From JALHSW01 sp963720675 (lineage in GTDB: Bacteria; Actinomycetota; Acidimicrobiia; IMCC26256; PALSA-555), in assembly GCA_963720675.1 (NCBI GenBank), contig CAVRGH010000010.1:62001-126000 (forward strand): 64,000 nt of DNA, in the 5' to 3' direction. The position numbers were made by a program, and so were the translations under genes. The notes beneath the pieces are model-generated. The model worked only from the letters and a program-made list of their open reading frames with translations. It ran no database searches and was not told where the DNA came from. Numbering within the stretch: position 1 is the stretch's first letter; every line of letters starts with the position of its first letter. Positions 34,147 through 42,492 of this stretch are shown here, piece by piece.

Positions 34147-34890
34147 GTGAGCACCGAGCCGGTCGACCTGGGGCCCATCGGCTCCGACCGCCCTGACCCT
34201 GATCGAGCCGACATCGCGGTGGTCGCACTCGACGGCCGGGCGCTCGGCAAGCGCGGCGCCCTGACCCGTCGCCGCCTGCTCGACGCGACGGCGCGGCTGC
34301 TCGAGGACCGAGGGGTCCGCGACCTCCGGGTCGTGGACATCGCCCGCGAGGTCGGCACGTCGCCCGCGACCTTCTACCAGTACTTCCGCGACGTCGAGGA
34401 GGCCGTCCTCGCGTTGGCGGACGAGGTGGGGGAAGACCTCGCTCCGCTGGGTGAGCTGCTGGGGCGCGACTGGTCGGGTGCCTCGGGGCTCGAGTGCGCC
34501 CGCGAGCTCGTCGACGCGTTCATCGCCTACTGGGATGCACACCGGGCGATCCTCCGCACCCGCAACCTCGCTGCGCAGGAAGGCGACCAACGCTTCCGCG
34601 CGGTGCGTATCGAATCACTCCGACCGCTGCTCGAGGGCCTCGCCGCGAAGGTCGCCGACGCGCAGGCGGCCGGTCGGGTCGACGGTGCGGTCACGCCCAT
34701 CGCCGCAGCGTCGGCGCTCGCCGCGATGATGGAGCGGATGGCCGCATTCCACGCCGACCTCGAGCCGCTCGGCGTCGGTCGGAGCGACCTCGTCGAGACG
34801 ACGGCCCGGATCATCCATCAGACCGTGACCGGGCAGACCGTGACCGGGCAGACCGTGACCGGGCAGACGGAGACTGGTCAGGCGGGGTAG
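34147..34890 (+). CDS. TetR/AcrR family transcriptional regulator with C-terminal VTGQT repeats
   Basis: The 247-residue protein (GTG 34147) has a 35-residue acidic N-terminal extension, then the HTH at about 60-80 (RVVDIAREVGTSPATFYQYF). A ligand-binding helical domain follows to about residue 225. The C-terminus is TVTGQ repeated three times plus a diverged copy, encoded by 15-bp tandem repeats. It is similar to mycobacterial TetR proteins controlling lipid catabolism. Its stop overlaps the 3' end of the opposite-strand exopolyphosphatase gene by 13 bp. It is a candidate binder of the CTGAC-N6-GTCAG sites. Confidence 0.85.
   Translation: MSTEPVDLGPIGSDRPDPDRADIAVVALDGRALGKRGALTRRRLLDATARLLEDRGVRDLRVVDIAREVGTSPATFYQYFRDVEEAVLALADEVGEDLAPLGELLGRDWSGASGLECARELVDAFIAYWDAHRAILRTRNLAAQEGDQRFRAVRIESLRPLLEGLAAKVADAQAAGRVDGAVTPIAAASALAAMMERMAAFHADLEPLGVGRSDLVETTARIIHQTVTGQTVTGQTVTGQTETGQAG
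34822..34881. repeat. 15-bp tandem repeat inside the TetR gene 3' end
   Basis: ACCGTGACCGGGCAG occurs three times exactly (34822-34866) followed by a diverged fourth copy, ACGGAGACTGGTCAG. The unit is a multiple of three, so copy-number change would keep the frame and only lengthen the protein tail. The last bases also lie in the opposite-strand ppx gene. Confidence 0.85.
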
Positions 34891-36428
34891 CCGCTGACCC
34901 GTGCCGGGCCCGGGCTCACCACCAGCTCGAGATCACGCCCGAACACCTTCTCGAACAGCTCGCGCTTGCGGCGCGCGCCCCAGAGCTCGAGCTCGCAGTC
35001 GTCGCCGGCCGTGATCCGGATCACCGCGAGCGACGGACCGACCCGGACGTCGACGTGCTCGACGGTCGCGTTCCGGCTGCGGTCGAGCCCGTCCGCGATC
35101 CGGAGCAGCGCGGTGAGCGCGCGCAGGCGGGATTCGTCGAGGAGCGGCAGCTCCTCCGTGGCCTTGGGCTGGCCGCGCCGGTGCCAGCGTGCGAGGCCGG
35201 CGAGCAGCTGTACCTCCTCGGGCGTGAAGCCGCGCAGCTGGCCGTGCCGGATGAGGTACGCGCCGTGCTTGTGGTGACCCTGCGACGCGACGTGCTCGCC
35301 GATGTCGTGGAGCAGCGCGCCGTACTCGAGGATCTCTCGATCATCCGATCCGAGCCCGTGCAGCTCCTGGGTGCCGTCGAACAGCTCGCACGCGAGCGCG
35401 GCGACATGGCGGGCGTGGTCCTCGGCGACGTTGCAGCGACGCGCCAACGCCTCGACGGACGCGCGACGGATCGCGCGCGGGTCGTCGGACCACTCGGCCG
35501 GGTCGCGGCGCTCGATCGCGTCGAGGACGATCCCCTCGCGCAGTGCCCACTCGCTGATCACCATGTCCTCGATGCCGAACAGGTCCATCGCGGTCGCGAG
35601 GAAGAGCGAGCCGGCGGTGATGAGATCGACCCGGCGGGCCTCGAGGCCGTCGAGGCGGAGTCGCTCGTCGGCGGGCGCGGCGAGGACCAGCTTGTGCAGG
35701 GGGAGGAACTCGTCGCGCGTGAACTCGAGCTGGTTGAGCGAGTCGGGCACGTTCTCCTTGCGGCGAGCCGCCACCATGTGCGCGAGGTCTTCGAGCGTGC
35801 CGCTGCTCCCCACGAAGCGCTTCGGTTCGTATCGGGCGACCTGCGCCGCGACCGGTTCGAGCACCTCGACGAGGTGGGCGCGGAGTCGCCGGTGCTCGTC
35901 CTTGGAGATCGGGTCGGTGCTCACGTACTCCGCGGTCAGGCGCCCGACACCGAGGTGCTCGCTCGTGGCCCAGAGCAGCCCGCCGGCGTCGCCGACCATG
36001 ATCTCGACGCTCCCACCGCCGAGGTCGAAGCAGAGCGCGGGGGAGGGCTCGAGCAGCACGCTGGCCCGCACGGCCCGGAAGATCAGCTCCGCCTCCCGTC
36101 GCCCGCTGATGACCTCCACGGCGACGCCGGTCGCTGCCTCGATGCGGTCGACGACCGCATCCCCGTTGGCCGCGGAGCGGATCGCGCTCGTCGCGCAGGC
36201 GTGGATCTCGGTGGCGCCGGCGGCCTCGGCGAGGAGGGCGAAGCGGCGGACCGTCGCGACGGCGACCTCGAGGGCGGCATCGGTGATGCGGCCGTGGCGG
36301 CTGACCACGTCGCCGAGGCGGATCATCGCCTTCTCGGTGGTGATCTTCTCGAAGCCGCCGTCGGGGTGGGCGTCGGCGATCAGCAGGTGGAAGGAGTTCG
36401 TGCCCAGGTCGAGGGCGGCGATCCGCAC
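34878..36428 (-). CDS. ppx: Exopolyphosphatase / guanosine pentaphosphate phosphatase (Ppx/GppA)
   Basis: A GTG at 36428 gives RIAALDLGTNSFHLLIADA, the phosphate-1 motif of the ASKHA fold, and a 516-residue protein. Further motifs are CATSAIRSAANGD, CFDLGGGSVEIMVGD and FVGSSGTLEDLA. The C-terminal part is an HD-like domain (YGALLHDIGEHVASQGHHKH), giving the long form of the family. It hydrolyses terminal phosphates of polyphosphate or pppGpp. Convergent with the TetR gene, overlapping it by 13 bp. Confidence 0.92.
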   Translation of the reverse strand: MRIAALDLGTNSFHLLIADAHPDGGFEKITTEKAMIRLGDVVSRHGRITDAALEVAVATVRRFALLAEAAGATEIHACATSAIRSAANGDAVVDRIEAATGVAVEVISGRREAELIFRAVRASVLLEPSPALCFDLGGGSVEIMVGDAGGLLWATSEHLGVGRLTAEYVSTDPISKDEHRRLRAHLVEVLEPVAAQVARYEPKRFVGSSGTLEDLAHMVAARRKENVPDSLNQLEFTRDEFLPLHKLVLAAPADERLRLDGLEARRVDLITAGSLFLATAMDLFGIEDMVISEWALREGIVLDAIERRDPAEWSDDPRAIRRASVEALARRCNVAEDHARHVAALACELFDGTQELHGLGSDDREILEYGALLHDIGEHVASQGHHKHGAYLIRHGQLRGFTPEEVQLLAGLARWHRRGQPKATEELPLLDESRLRALTALLRIADGLDRSRNATVEHVDVRVGPSLAVIRITAGDDCELELWGARRKRELFEKVFGRDLELVVSPGPARVSGYPA

Positions 36429-36526
36429 GATTCGAGGGTAGCGGTACGCTCGGCCGATCCAGGGCACCGGATCGGACCGAGCGCTCGGTCGGCGGCGGAC
36501 GCCGCCGCATGAGGAGGACAGCGACG

Positions 36527-37999
36527 ATGGCGGACCTGCAGGCCGAGTCACGCATGCTCATCGACGGGAAGCTCGTCGACGCGGCATCGGGGAAGACCTT
36601 CGCGAACGTGAACCCCGCGACCGAAGCGGTCATCGGCCAGGTGGCCGACGGCGGACCCGAGGAGATGGAGCAGGCGATCGCCGCCGCCCGACGGGCGTTC
36701 GACGACACCGACTGGTCCACGAACCACGACCTGCGCACGCGCTGCCTCCAGCAGCTGAAGGATGCGCTCGACCGGCACCGTGAGGATCTGCGCCCGCAGA
36801 TCGTCGCGGAGGTCGGGACGCCGATCGCGATGACCTACGCGGTCCAGCTCGACTCCTCGATCGACGCGCTCCAGTACGAGATCGATCTCATCGGTTCGTA
36901 CGCGTGGGAGCACGACCTCCCGGTCCACGACTTCATGGGCATGAAGAGCATCCGGCGGGTGGTGCACGAGCCCATCGGCGTCTGCGGCCTCATCACGCCG
37001 TGGAACGTCCCGTTCATGCTCAACCTCACCAAGCTCGGCCCGGCGCTCGCTGCGGGCAACACCGCCATCCTCAAGCCGGCGCCGGACACGCCGTGGAGTG
37101 CCACCGCGATCGCGAAGATCGCGGCGGAGGAGACCGACCTCCCGCCCGGCGTGCTCAACATCGTCACCTCGGGCGACAAGGCCGCGGTGGGCGAGATGCT
37201 CACCGCGGATCCCCGAGTCGACCTGATCAGCTTCACCGGCTCGTCGGTGGTCGGGAAGCGGATCATGGAGCGCGGGGCCGACACGCTGAAGCGGGTCTTC
37301 CTCGAGCTGGGCGGCAAGTCGGCCAACGTGATCCTCGACGACGCCGACTTCGAGGCCGTCGTTCCCAGTGGCGCGATGACGTGTGTCATGGGCGGCCAGG
37401 GGTGCGCGATCACGACCCGGATGTTGCTGCCCGCGTCGCGGTACGACGAGGGCGTGGAGATGCTCAAGGCCGCGTTCGAAGCGTTCCCGTACGGCGACCC
37501 GACCGACCTCTCGAACATGATGGGGCCGCTCATCAACGCGGCCCAGCGCGAGCGGGTGCTGGGCTACATCGAGAAGGGCAAGGCCGAAGGGGCGCGGCTG
37601 CTCGTCGGTGGCGGTCGACCCGAGCAGTTCCCCAAGGGGTACTACGTCGAACCGACGCTGTTCGTCGACGTCGACCCCGACGCGACGATCGCGCAGGAGG
37701 AGATCTTCGGACCGGTCCTCGCCGTGCTGCGCTTCGAGGACGACGACGACGCGGTACGCATCGCCAACAACTCCAAGTACGGCCTCTCGGGCGGCGTGAC
37801 CTCCGCGTCGCTCGACCGGGCGCTGGGCGTCGCCAAGCGGATCCGGACGGGGACGGTCGCCGTGAACGGCGGCGGGTGGTTCGCCCCCGACTCGCCGTTC
37901 GGCGGCTACAAGGAGAGCGGGATCGGCCGCGAGCACGGGGAAGAGGGCTTCGAGGAGTACCTCGAGACCAAGACGATCGGCCTGCCGGTCGACGCGTAG
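36527..37999 (+). CDS. Aldehyde dehydrogenase family protein
   Basis: The start at 36527 (MADLQAESRMLIDGKLVDA) follows a strong AGGAGG nine bases upstream, preferred over the in-frame ATG at 36509. The 490-residue enzyme shows TPWNVPFM, FTGSSVVGK, the base in LELGGKSANV, the nucleophile in MGGQGCAITTR and EEIFGPV, then SPFGGYKESG. It is close to the actinobacterial ALDH group that oxidises medium or branched aldehydes with NAD. It is followed by a class II aldolase 100 bp downstream on the same strand. Confidence 0.9.
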   Translation: MADLQAESRMLIDGKLVDAASGKTFANVNPATEAVIGQVADGGPEEMEQAIAAARRAFDDTDWSTNHDLRTRCLQQLKDALDRHREDLRPQIVAEVGTPIAMTYAVQLDSSIDALQYEIDLIGSYAWEHDLPVHDFMGMKSIRRVVHEPIGVCGLITPWNVPFMLNLTKLGPALAAGNTAILKPAPDTPWSATAIAKIAAEETDLPPGVLNIVTSGDKAAVGEMLTADPRVDLISFTGSSVVGKRIMERGADTLKRVFLELGGKSANVILDDADFEAVVPSGAMTCVMGGQGCAITTRMLLPASRYDEGVEMLKAAFEAFPYGDPTDLSNMMGPLINAAQRERVLGYIEKGKAEGARLLVGGGRPEQFPKGYYVEPTLFVDVDPDATIAQEEIFGPVLAVLRFEDDDDAVRIANNSKYGLSGGVTSASLDRALGVAKRIRTGTVAVNGGGWFAPDSPFGGYKESGIGREHGEEGFEEYLETKTIGLPVDA

Positions 38000-38099
38000 G
38001 CCGGCCACGTAGCTCCGGCTCCCCTTGCGTGGACGGCGCCCGGGCTGGACGACGGGGCCGTCCTCGCCCTCACCCCTTCGGGCGTGGGAGGATTTGGGC

Positions 38100-38864
38100 A
38101 TGGCGATGATCGAGATCCCTCAGTACCTGCCCACCTTCGACTCGGTCGAGGAGGAGCGGCTCCACCGCAAGCAGCGGCTGGCGGCCGCGTTCCGCCTGTT
38201 CGGGCGCTTCGGCTTCGACGAGGGGGTGGCCGGGCACATCACCGCCCGTGACCCCGAGCTGCTCGACCACTTCTGGGTCAACCCGCTCGGGATGAGCTTC
38301 TCGATGATCAGCGTCTCGGACCTGATCCTCGTCAACCACGAGGGCCAGGTCGTCGAGGGCGACGCGATGGTGAACGGTGCCGCGTTCGCCATCCACTCCC
38401 AGATCCACGCCGCCCGCCCCGACGTCATCGCCGCGGCGCATGCGCACTCGGTCCACGGCAAGGCCTGGTCGTCGCTGCGGAAGCCGCTCGACCCGCTCAC
38501 CCAGGACGCGTGCGCGTTCTACGACGACCACGCGGTGTTCGACGACTACACCGGCGTCGTGCTCGACCTCGAGGAGGGCAAGCGCATCGCGCATGCGCTC
38601 GGCGACAACAAGGCGGCGATCCTGAGCAACCACGGGCTGCTCACGGTGGGGCACTCGGTCGACGAGGCCGCGTGGTGGTTCATCACGATGGAGCGCACCT
38701 GCCAGGCGCAGATCCTCGCGGAGTCGGCCGGCACGCCCGTGCTGATCGACCCGCCGCAGGCCGCACTCACCGCGACGCAGGTCGGCTCGCACCTCGCGGG
38801 CTACTTCAGCTTCGCACCGCTCTACGCCAAGATCACCCAGGACCAGCCCGACCTCTTCGACTGA
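38100..38864 (+). CDS. Class II aldolase/adducin family protein
   Basis: A start at 38100 gives MAMIEIPQYLPTFDSVEEER and 254 residues. Zinc-ligand histidines are visible in AAHAHSVHGKAW and SNHGLLTVGHSVDEA; the substrate loop is FGFDEGVAGHITARDPE. Related proteins cleave sugar phosphates or hydroxy-acids, but many actinobacterial members are of unknown function. It ends 15 bp before a family-A palindromic repeat. Confidence 0.88.
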   Translation: MAMIEIPQYLPTFDSVEEERLHRKQRLAAAFRLFGRFGFDEGVAGHITARDPELLDHFWVNPLGMSFSMISVSDLILVNHEGQVVEGDAMVNGAAFAIHSQIHAARPDVIAAAHAHSVHGKAWSSLRKPLDPLTQDACAFYDDHAVFDDYTGVVLDLEEGKRIAHALGDNKAAILSNHGLLTVGHSVDEAAWWFITMERTCQAQILAESAGTPVLIDPPQAALTATQVGSHLAGYFSFAPLYAKITQDQPDLFD

Positions 38865-38878
38865 CGCATCAAGAGGTG

Positions 38879-38926
38879 TTTTGGCGTCGCTATTGGGTGC
38901 CTGAGACACCCCTGGTGACGCCAAAA
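38879..38926. repeat. Dispersed palindromic repeat, family A, copy 2
   Basis: The core starts TTTTGGCGTCGCTATTGGGT, has the loop CCTGAGA at 38900-38906 and ends CACCCCTGGTGACGCCAAAA. Outer flanks AGAGGTG (left) and CCTCGTTG (right) extend the palindrome. Its start is exactly 1,000 bp from that of copy 3 and it has the same orientation. It overlaps the 3' end of the AbiEi/DUF559 gene. Confidence 0.8.
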
Positions 38927-39837
38927 CCTCGTTGGACCGAGCGCAGTGCTCGGCAGAGGTCGATGCCACCGCGCCGGACGTCGGCTGCGGTTGCTGCGAG
39001 CACGGTCCAACCTGCGCTGACGAGCTCGTTGCGGCGCGCTGAATCGCGTTCGAGTGCCCTCGCGCCGAGGTGCCACTCGTAGCTCTCGTACTCGATGGCG
39101 ACGCGGAAGTTCGGATACGCGAGGTCGACGCGAGCGACGAACTTGCCGTTCGCCCGCACTACGAACTGTCGCTCAGGCTCAGGGAAGCCCGCGGCGCGAA
39201 GGACTTGGAGGACCCGTGTCTCCATGGGGCTCTCCGTCGGGACTGCCGCAGGGTCACGCGGCCTGACGACCGAGCGCAGGACGCCGACTCCGTTGCGACC
39301 AGAGCGCCCCAGCCGCCAGAGCACCTCTCGGATCTCGACCATGGTCACGATCTTCTGATGCAGTGCGACCTCCAGCGCGAGCTCGATCGTGTGCGGTCCG
39401 CGTACCGCGCCCAGATCGAGGATCGTGCGCGCCGGGGTCGAAACCGGGATGTTGTCGACGTGCGTGACGTCCTTCGATTCGAATGCCTTCGTCTCGTGGA
39501 CGACGAGTTCGCCGTGACGGGCGCGACGCCATCGGGGGCATGTCAGCTCGATGATGTCCCGGCTGCCCCCTGGCAGGTTCCAAAGTGCTGCGGCAGATCG
39601 GTGCGACGCGTGGGCTCGGAACCCGCCCGCCCAGCAGGCCGCGAGCAGCTCACCTCGCCAGTGCACGGGCGCGCCGGCGATTCGGTACGCGCGCTCCCGT
39701 TCTCGGATCCACGCGCCCGATGATCGGCGCGACTTGATCTCGTGATCAGCAAAACCGATGGATCGCGCGTGTGCGAGCGTGAAGACCCCGTGGTGCGCCG
39801 CAGCGACGCGGGCCAACTCGATGTCCTTGGCGGCCAT
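38890..39837 (-). CDS. AbiEi-type antitoxin-domain / DUF559 (Vsr-like) endonuclease protein
   Basis: The 315-residue protein starts MAAKDIELARVAAAHHGVF. The N-terminal winged helix and middle region (FRAHASHRSAAALWNLPG, NIPVSTPARTILDLGAV) match the AbiEi-like domain. The C-terminal part has the DUF559/Vsr-like nuclease pattern VARVDLAYPNFRVAIEYES, EWHLGARALERDSARR, then NELVSAGWTVLAATAADV, with Asp and Glu as likely metal ligands. Its last residues (FGVTRGVSGTQ) and stop codon come from repeat copy 2, and repeat copy 3 lies 41 bp upstream of its start. No AbiEii toxin gene is adjacent, so a toxin-antitoxin role is not supported. Confidence 0.75.
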   Translation of the reverse strand: MAAKDIELARVAAAHHGVFTLAHARSIGFADHEIKSRRSSGAWIRERERAYRIAGAPVHWRGELLAACWAGGFRAHASHRSAAALWNLPGGSRDIIELTCPRWRRARHGELVVHETKAFESKDVTHVDNIPVSTPARTILDLGAVRGPHTIELALEVALHQKIVTMVEIREVLWRLGRSGRNGVGVLRSVVRPRDPAAVPTESPMETRVLQVLRAAGFPEPERQFVVRANGKFVARVDLAYPNFRVAIEYESYEWHLGARALERDSARRNELVSAGWTVLAATAADVRRGGIDLCRALRSVQRGFGVTRGVSGTQ

Positions 39838-39878
39838 GACGACCGCTGACGTCGTCCCGACCGCGGCGTGACAACGAG

Positions 39879-39926
39879 TTTTGGCGTCAGCAATGGGTGC
39901 CTGAGACACCCTTGCTGACGCCAAAA
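39879..39926. repeat. Dispersed palindromic repeat, family A, copy 3
   Basis: The core starts TTTTGGCGTCAGCAATGGGT and ends CACCCTTGCTGACGCCAAAA, forming a 20-bp stem with one bulged base around the loop CCTGAGA (39900-39906). It is the best-paired of the three copies. It lies between the SDR stop (39938) and the start of the AbiEi/DUF559 gene (39837). Confidence 0.82.
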
Positions 39927-39937
39927 CACCTCTGGGG

Positions 39938-40735
39938 TCAGGTGCGCTTGCTCTCGACCTCGGTCGCGTAGGCCTTCGTCCCGGCGATGAACGCGTTGGG
40001 GTCGGCGAACTTGCCGGCCACGACGTCCTGGAACCACTCGGGGACGTAGCTCTCGATCGCACCCGACTCGAGCATCGCGAGCACGGGCTCGACCATCGCG
40101 TCGACGGGCAACGCGTCGACCGAGCTGTGGAAGCCGTCCTCGTTCCCGGGAAGGTGGAACAGCTCGGTGTCGATCACTCCCGGGTTCACGATGTGGACCT
40201 GCACGCCGGTGTCGCGCAGGTCGACGGCCATGCACTCCGAGAACGCGGTGATCGCGGCCTTGCTCGCCGCGTACGACGACTCGATCGGCGGTCCGAGGCG
40301 CGCCGCGACCGACGACAGGTTGACGATGTGACCGCTGCGCTCGATCAGGCCCGGGAGCAGGGCCAGGGTCAGGCGCACGGGGGAGAAGTAGTTGATCGCC
40401 ATGACCGACTCGACCGTCTCCGGGTCCATCCGGACGACGTGCCGACGCTTCGGGATCCCGGCGTTGTTGACGAGCACGTCGACGCCGCCGAGGTCGGCCT
40501 CGACCTGCTTGGCGAAGCCCGCGATCCCGTCGAGGTCGGCCAGGTCGACGGTCCACGAGCGCGAGTCGGGCGAGTGCTCCTGGAGGCGGGCGAGCACCTC
40601 GGCGAGCCGGTCCTCCCGGCGTGCGCAGATGCCGACGGTCGCGCCACGCGCGGCGAAGCCCTCGGCCAGTGCCGCCCCGATCCCGGTCGATGCACCGGTC
40701 ACGAGAACCTTCTTGCCCTGCAGGTCATACGTCAT
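39938..40735 (-). CDS. SDR family oxidoreductase
   Basis: The 265-residue protein starts MTYDLQGKKVLVTGASTGIG. It has TGASTGIG, the basic GICARREDRL after strand 2 (NADPH preference), NNAGIPKRRH and the catalytic YAASKAAITAF. The C-terminal region (VPEWFQDVVAGKFADPNAFI) is typical of DltE/YqjQ-like long-tail SDRs acting on lipophilic carbonyls. It is divergent from another SDR at 40794 with an operator palindrome between their starts. Confidence 0.87.
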   Translation of the reverse strand: MTYDLQGKKVLVTGASTGIGAALAEGFAARGATVGICARREDRLAEVLARLQEHSPDSRSWTVDLADLDGIAGFAKQVEADLGGVDVLVNNAGIPKRRHVVRMDPETVESVMAINYFSPVRLTLALLPGLIERSGHIVNLSSVAARLGPPIESSYAASKAAITAFSECMAVDLRDTGVQVHIVNPGVIDTELFHLPGNEDGFHSSVDALPVDAMVEPVLAMLESGAIESYVPEWFQDVVAGKFADPNAFIAGTKAYATEVESKRT

Positions 40736-40755
40736 GGCGCCACCTTCGCGCATTC

Positions 40756-40771
40756 CTGACGTCCACGTCAG
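40756..40771. promoter_or_regulatory. Predicted operator CTGAC-N6-GTCAG
   Basis: CTGACGTCCACGTCAG, with one more flanking C/G pair each side, lies in the 58-bp gap between divergent SDR starts (40735 and 40794). It is well placed to repress both. Confidence 0.62.
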
Positions 40772-40793
40772 GTGAGGGCTAGCCTGCGCCGCC

Positions 40794-41622
40794 GTGACCC
40801 TGGATCCCAGCACGCCGCTGCTCACCGACCGCGTGGCGCTCGTCACGGGTGCGGCGGTCGGGATCGGCGAGGCGACGGCGCTGGCCCTGGCCCGCTTCGG
40901 CGCCCACGTCGCCATCTGCGACCGGGACGTCCCGAACCTCGACGCCACCGCGGATGGCATCGAGGCGACGGGCCGCCGCGTCGTGGCCTCCGAGCTCGAC
41001 GTGCGCGACGGCGCCGGCGTCGAGGAGTTCGTCGCCAGGGTCGCGGCCGAGCTCGGTCCGATCGACGTGGTCGTCAACAACGCCGGGGGCGGGTTCTTCG
41101 CCGGCTTCCTCGAGGTGAACGACAAGGGCCAGGACTCGCTGATCCGCGAGAACTTCACCAGCGTCACGCAACTTCGTACGGGCCGCGGTGCCGCGGATGC
41201 CCGAGCGCGGCGGCTCCATCGTGAACATCACTTCGATCGAGGCTCACCGGGCGGCTCCGGGCTTCGCGGTGTACTCGGCGATGAAGGCCGCGGTGGCGAG
41301 CCTCACCAAGAGCCTTGCTCTCGAGCTGGGTCCTCGCCGCGTGCGGGTGAACTGCATCGCACCGGACGTGATCCCGACGCCGGGCATCGGCATGGAGCAC
41401 ACCGTGCACACCCCGCTGCCGATCGAGGGCCACGTCGACGACATCGCCGGCGCGGCGATCTACCTCGCGGGCGACCTGAGCCGCTTCGTCACCGGCACAA
41501 CCGTGCACGTCGACGGCGGGAACTGGGCGTCGGGCGGTTGGATGCGCACCGAGGACGGCAGCTACACGCTGCACCCGAGCGCAGGCGACGTCCCGCCGGC
41601 GCAGCTCCGCCCGAAGGAGTAG
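40794..41622 (+). CDS. SDR family oxidoreductase, frameshifted
   Basis: A GTG at 40794 gives TLDPSTPLLTDRVALVTGA, then VGIGEATALALARF and NNAGGGFFAGF. The frame breaks at about 41163-41175 (ACGCAACTTCG) after ENFTSVT. The remaining part continues in the adjacent frame as NFVRAAVPRMPERGGSIVN, VYSAMKAAVASL (the catalytic Tyr-x-x-x-Lys) and VHVDGGNWASGG to 41622. Repaired length is about 275 residues. An acyl-CoA or alcohol dehydrogenase role is plausible. The LLM oxidoreductase starts six bases downstream, so they form an operon. Confidence 0.73.
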
Positions 41623-41628
41623 AGGTCC

Positions 41629-42474
41629 ATGAAGTTCGGCATCGCCCTCGGGCGCCTCAACCCGGCGTTCTTCGTGGACGTCACGCTCGAGACCGAGCGC
41701 CTCGGCTTCGAGTCGGTGTGGCTCCCGGAGCACCTCATCTTCACCTCGAAGATGAGCCGCTCGCCGCACCCGGGCGAGACGCACCCACCGGTGCCGCCCG
41801 ACACGCCGATCTACGACGCGTTCGCGTACCTGGCGTTCCTCGCGGGGAAGACCGAGCGCGTCCGCCTCGGGACGCACGTCTACAACCTCGGGCTGCGTCA
41901 CCCCTTCGTCGCCGCGCGCGCGGTCCAGACGCTCGACATCGTCTCGGGCGGCCGGGTCGAGTTCGGCATCGGTGCGAGCTGGCTCGAGGAAGAGTGGGTC
42001 GCGGCCGAGCTCGACTTCGCGACGCGCGGTCGTCGCGTCGACGAGTCGCTCGAGGTGTGCAAGGCCTTGTGGACCCAGGACGACGTGTCGCACCACGGTG
42101 AGTTCTTCAACTTCGACGGCGCGGTGTTCGTGCCCAAGTGCGTGCAGGAGCCGTACCCGCCGATCCTGGTCGGGGGCGAGAGCGGCGCCGCACTGCGGCG
42201 GGCCGCACGGGCCGGCGACGGTTGGATCGGGATGGCCCACGACTTCGAGTCGGGTGCCGCGCAGATCGCGAAGCTGCGGGAGCACCTGCAGGCCGAGGAT
42301 CGTGATCCCGACGCGTTCCAGTACTGCCTCGGCGGCCCGGTCGACTCCACTTCCGATGTCGCGCGCTGGGCCGAGATCGGCGTCACCCGCCTGATCATCT
42401 CCCCGTGGCGCCGCTCCAGGGAGGCGATCGAGGGCATGCAGCAGTTCGCCGAGGAGATCGGGACGGGCGACTAG
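41629..42474 (+). CDS. LLM-class F420-dependent oxidoreductase
   Basis: The 281-residue protein starts MKFGIALGRLNPAFFVDVTL. Characteristic stretches are LGFESVWLPEHLIF, RVRLGTHVYNLGLRHPFVAA, FGIGASWLEEEW and YPPILVGGESGAALRRAA. It is of the TIGR03619-type F420-dependent subfamily. It likely oxidises or reduces a lipid or cyclic alcohol with F420. It is co-directional with the SDR six bases upstream, suggesting sequential redox steps under the operator at 40756. Confidence 0.85.
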   Translation: MKFGIALGRLNPAFFVDVTLETERLGFESVWLPEHLIFTSKMSRSPHPGETHPPVPPDTPIYDAFAYLAFLAGKTERVRLGTHVYNLGLRHPFVAARAVQTLDIVSGGRVEFGIGASWLEEEWVAAELDFATRGRRVDESLEVCKALWTQDDVSHHGEFFNFDGAVFVPKCVQEPYPPILVGGESGAALRRAARAGDGWIGMAHDFESGAAQIAKLREHLQAEDRDPDAFQYCLGGPVDSTSDVARWAEIGVTRLIISPWRRSREAIEGMQQFAEEIGTGD

Positions 42475-42492
42475 CGCGGCTGGGCGACGAGG

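Noticed and set aside
38890..39837. AbiE-type toxin-antitoxin system
   Set aside because: Only the AbiEi-like domain fused to DUF559 is present; no AbiEii nucleotidyltransferase toxin gene is adjacent.
7461..39926. Family-A palindromes as intrinsic terminators
   Set aside because: The T-run is on the 5' arm and the A-run on the 3' arm within the stem, the reverse of what termination needs in either direction.
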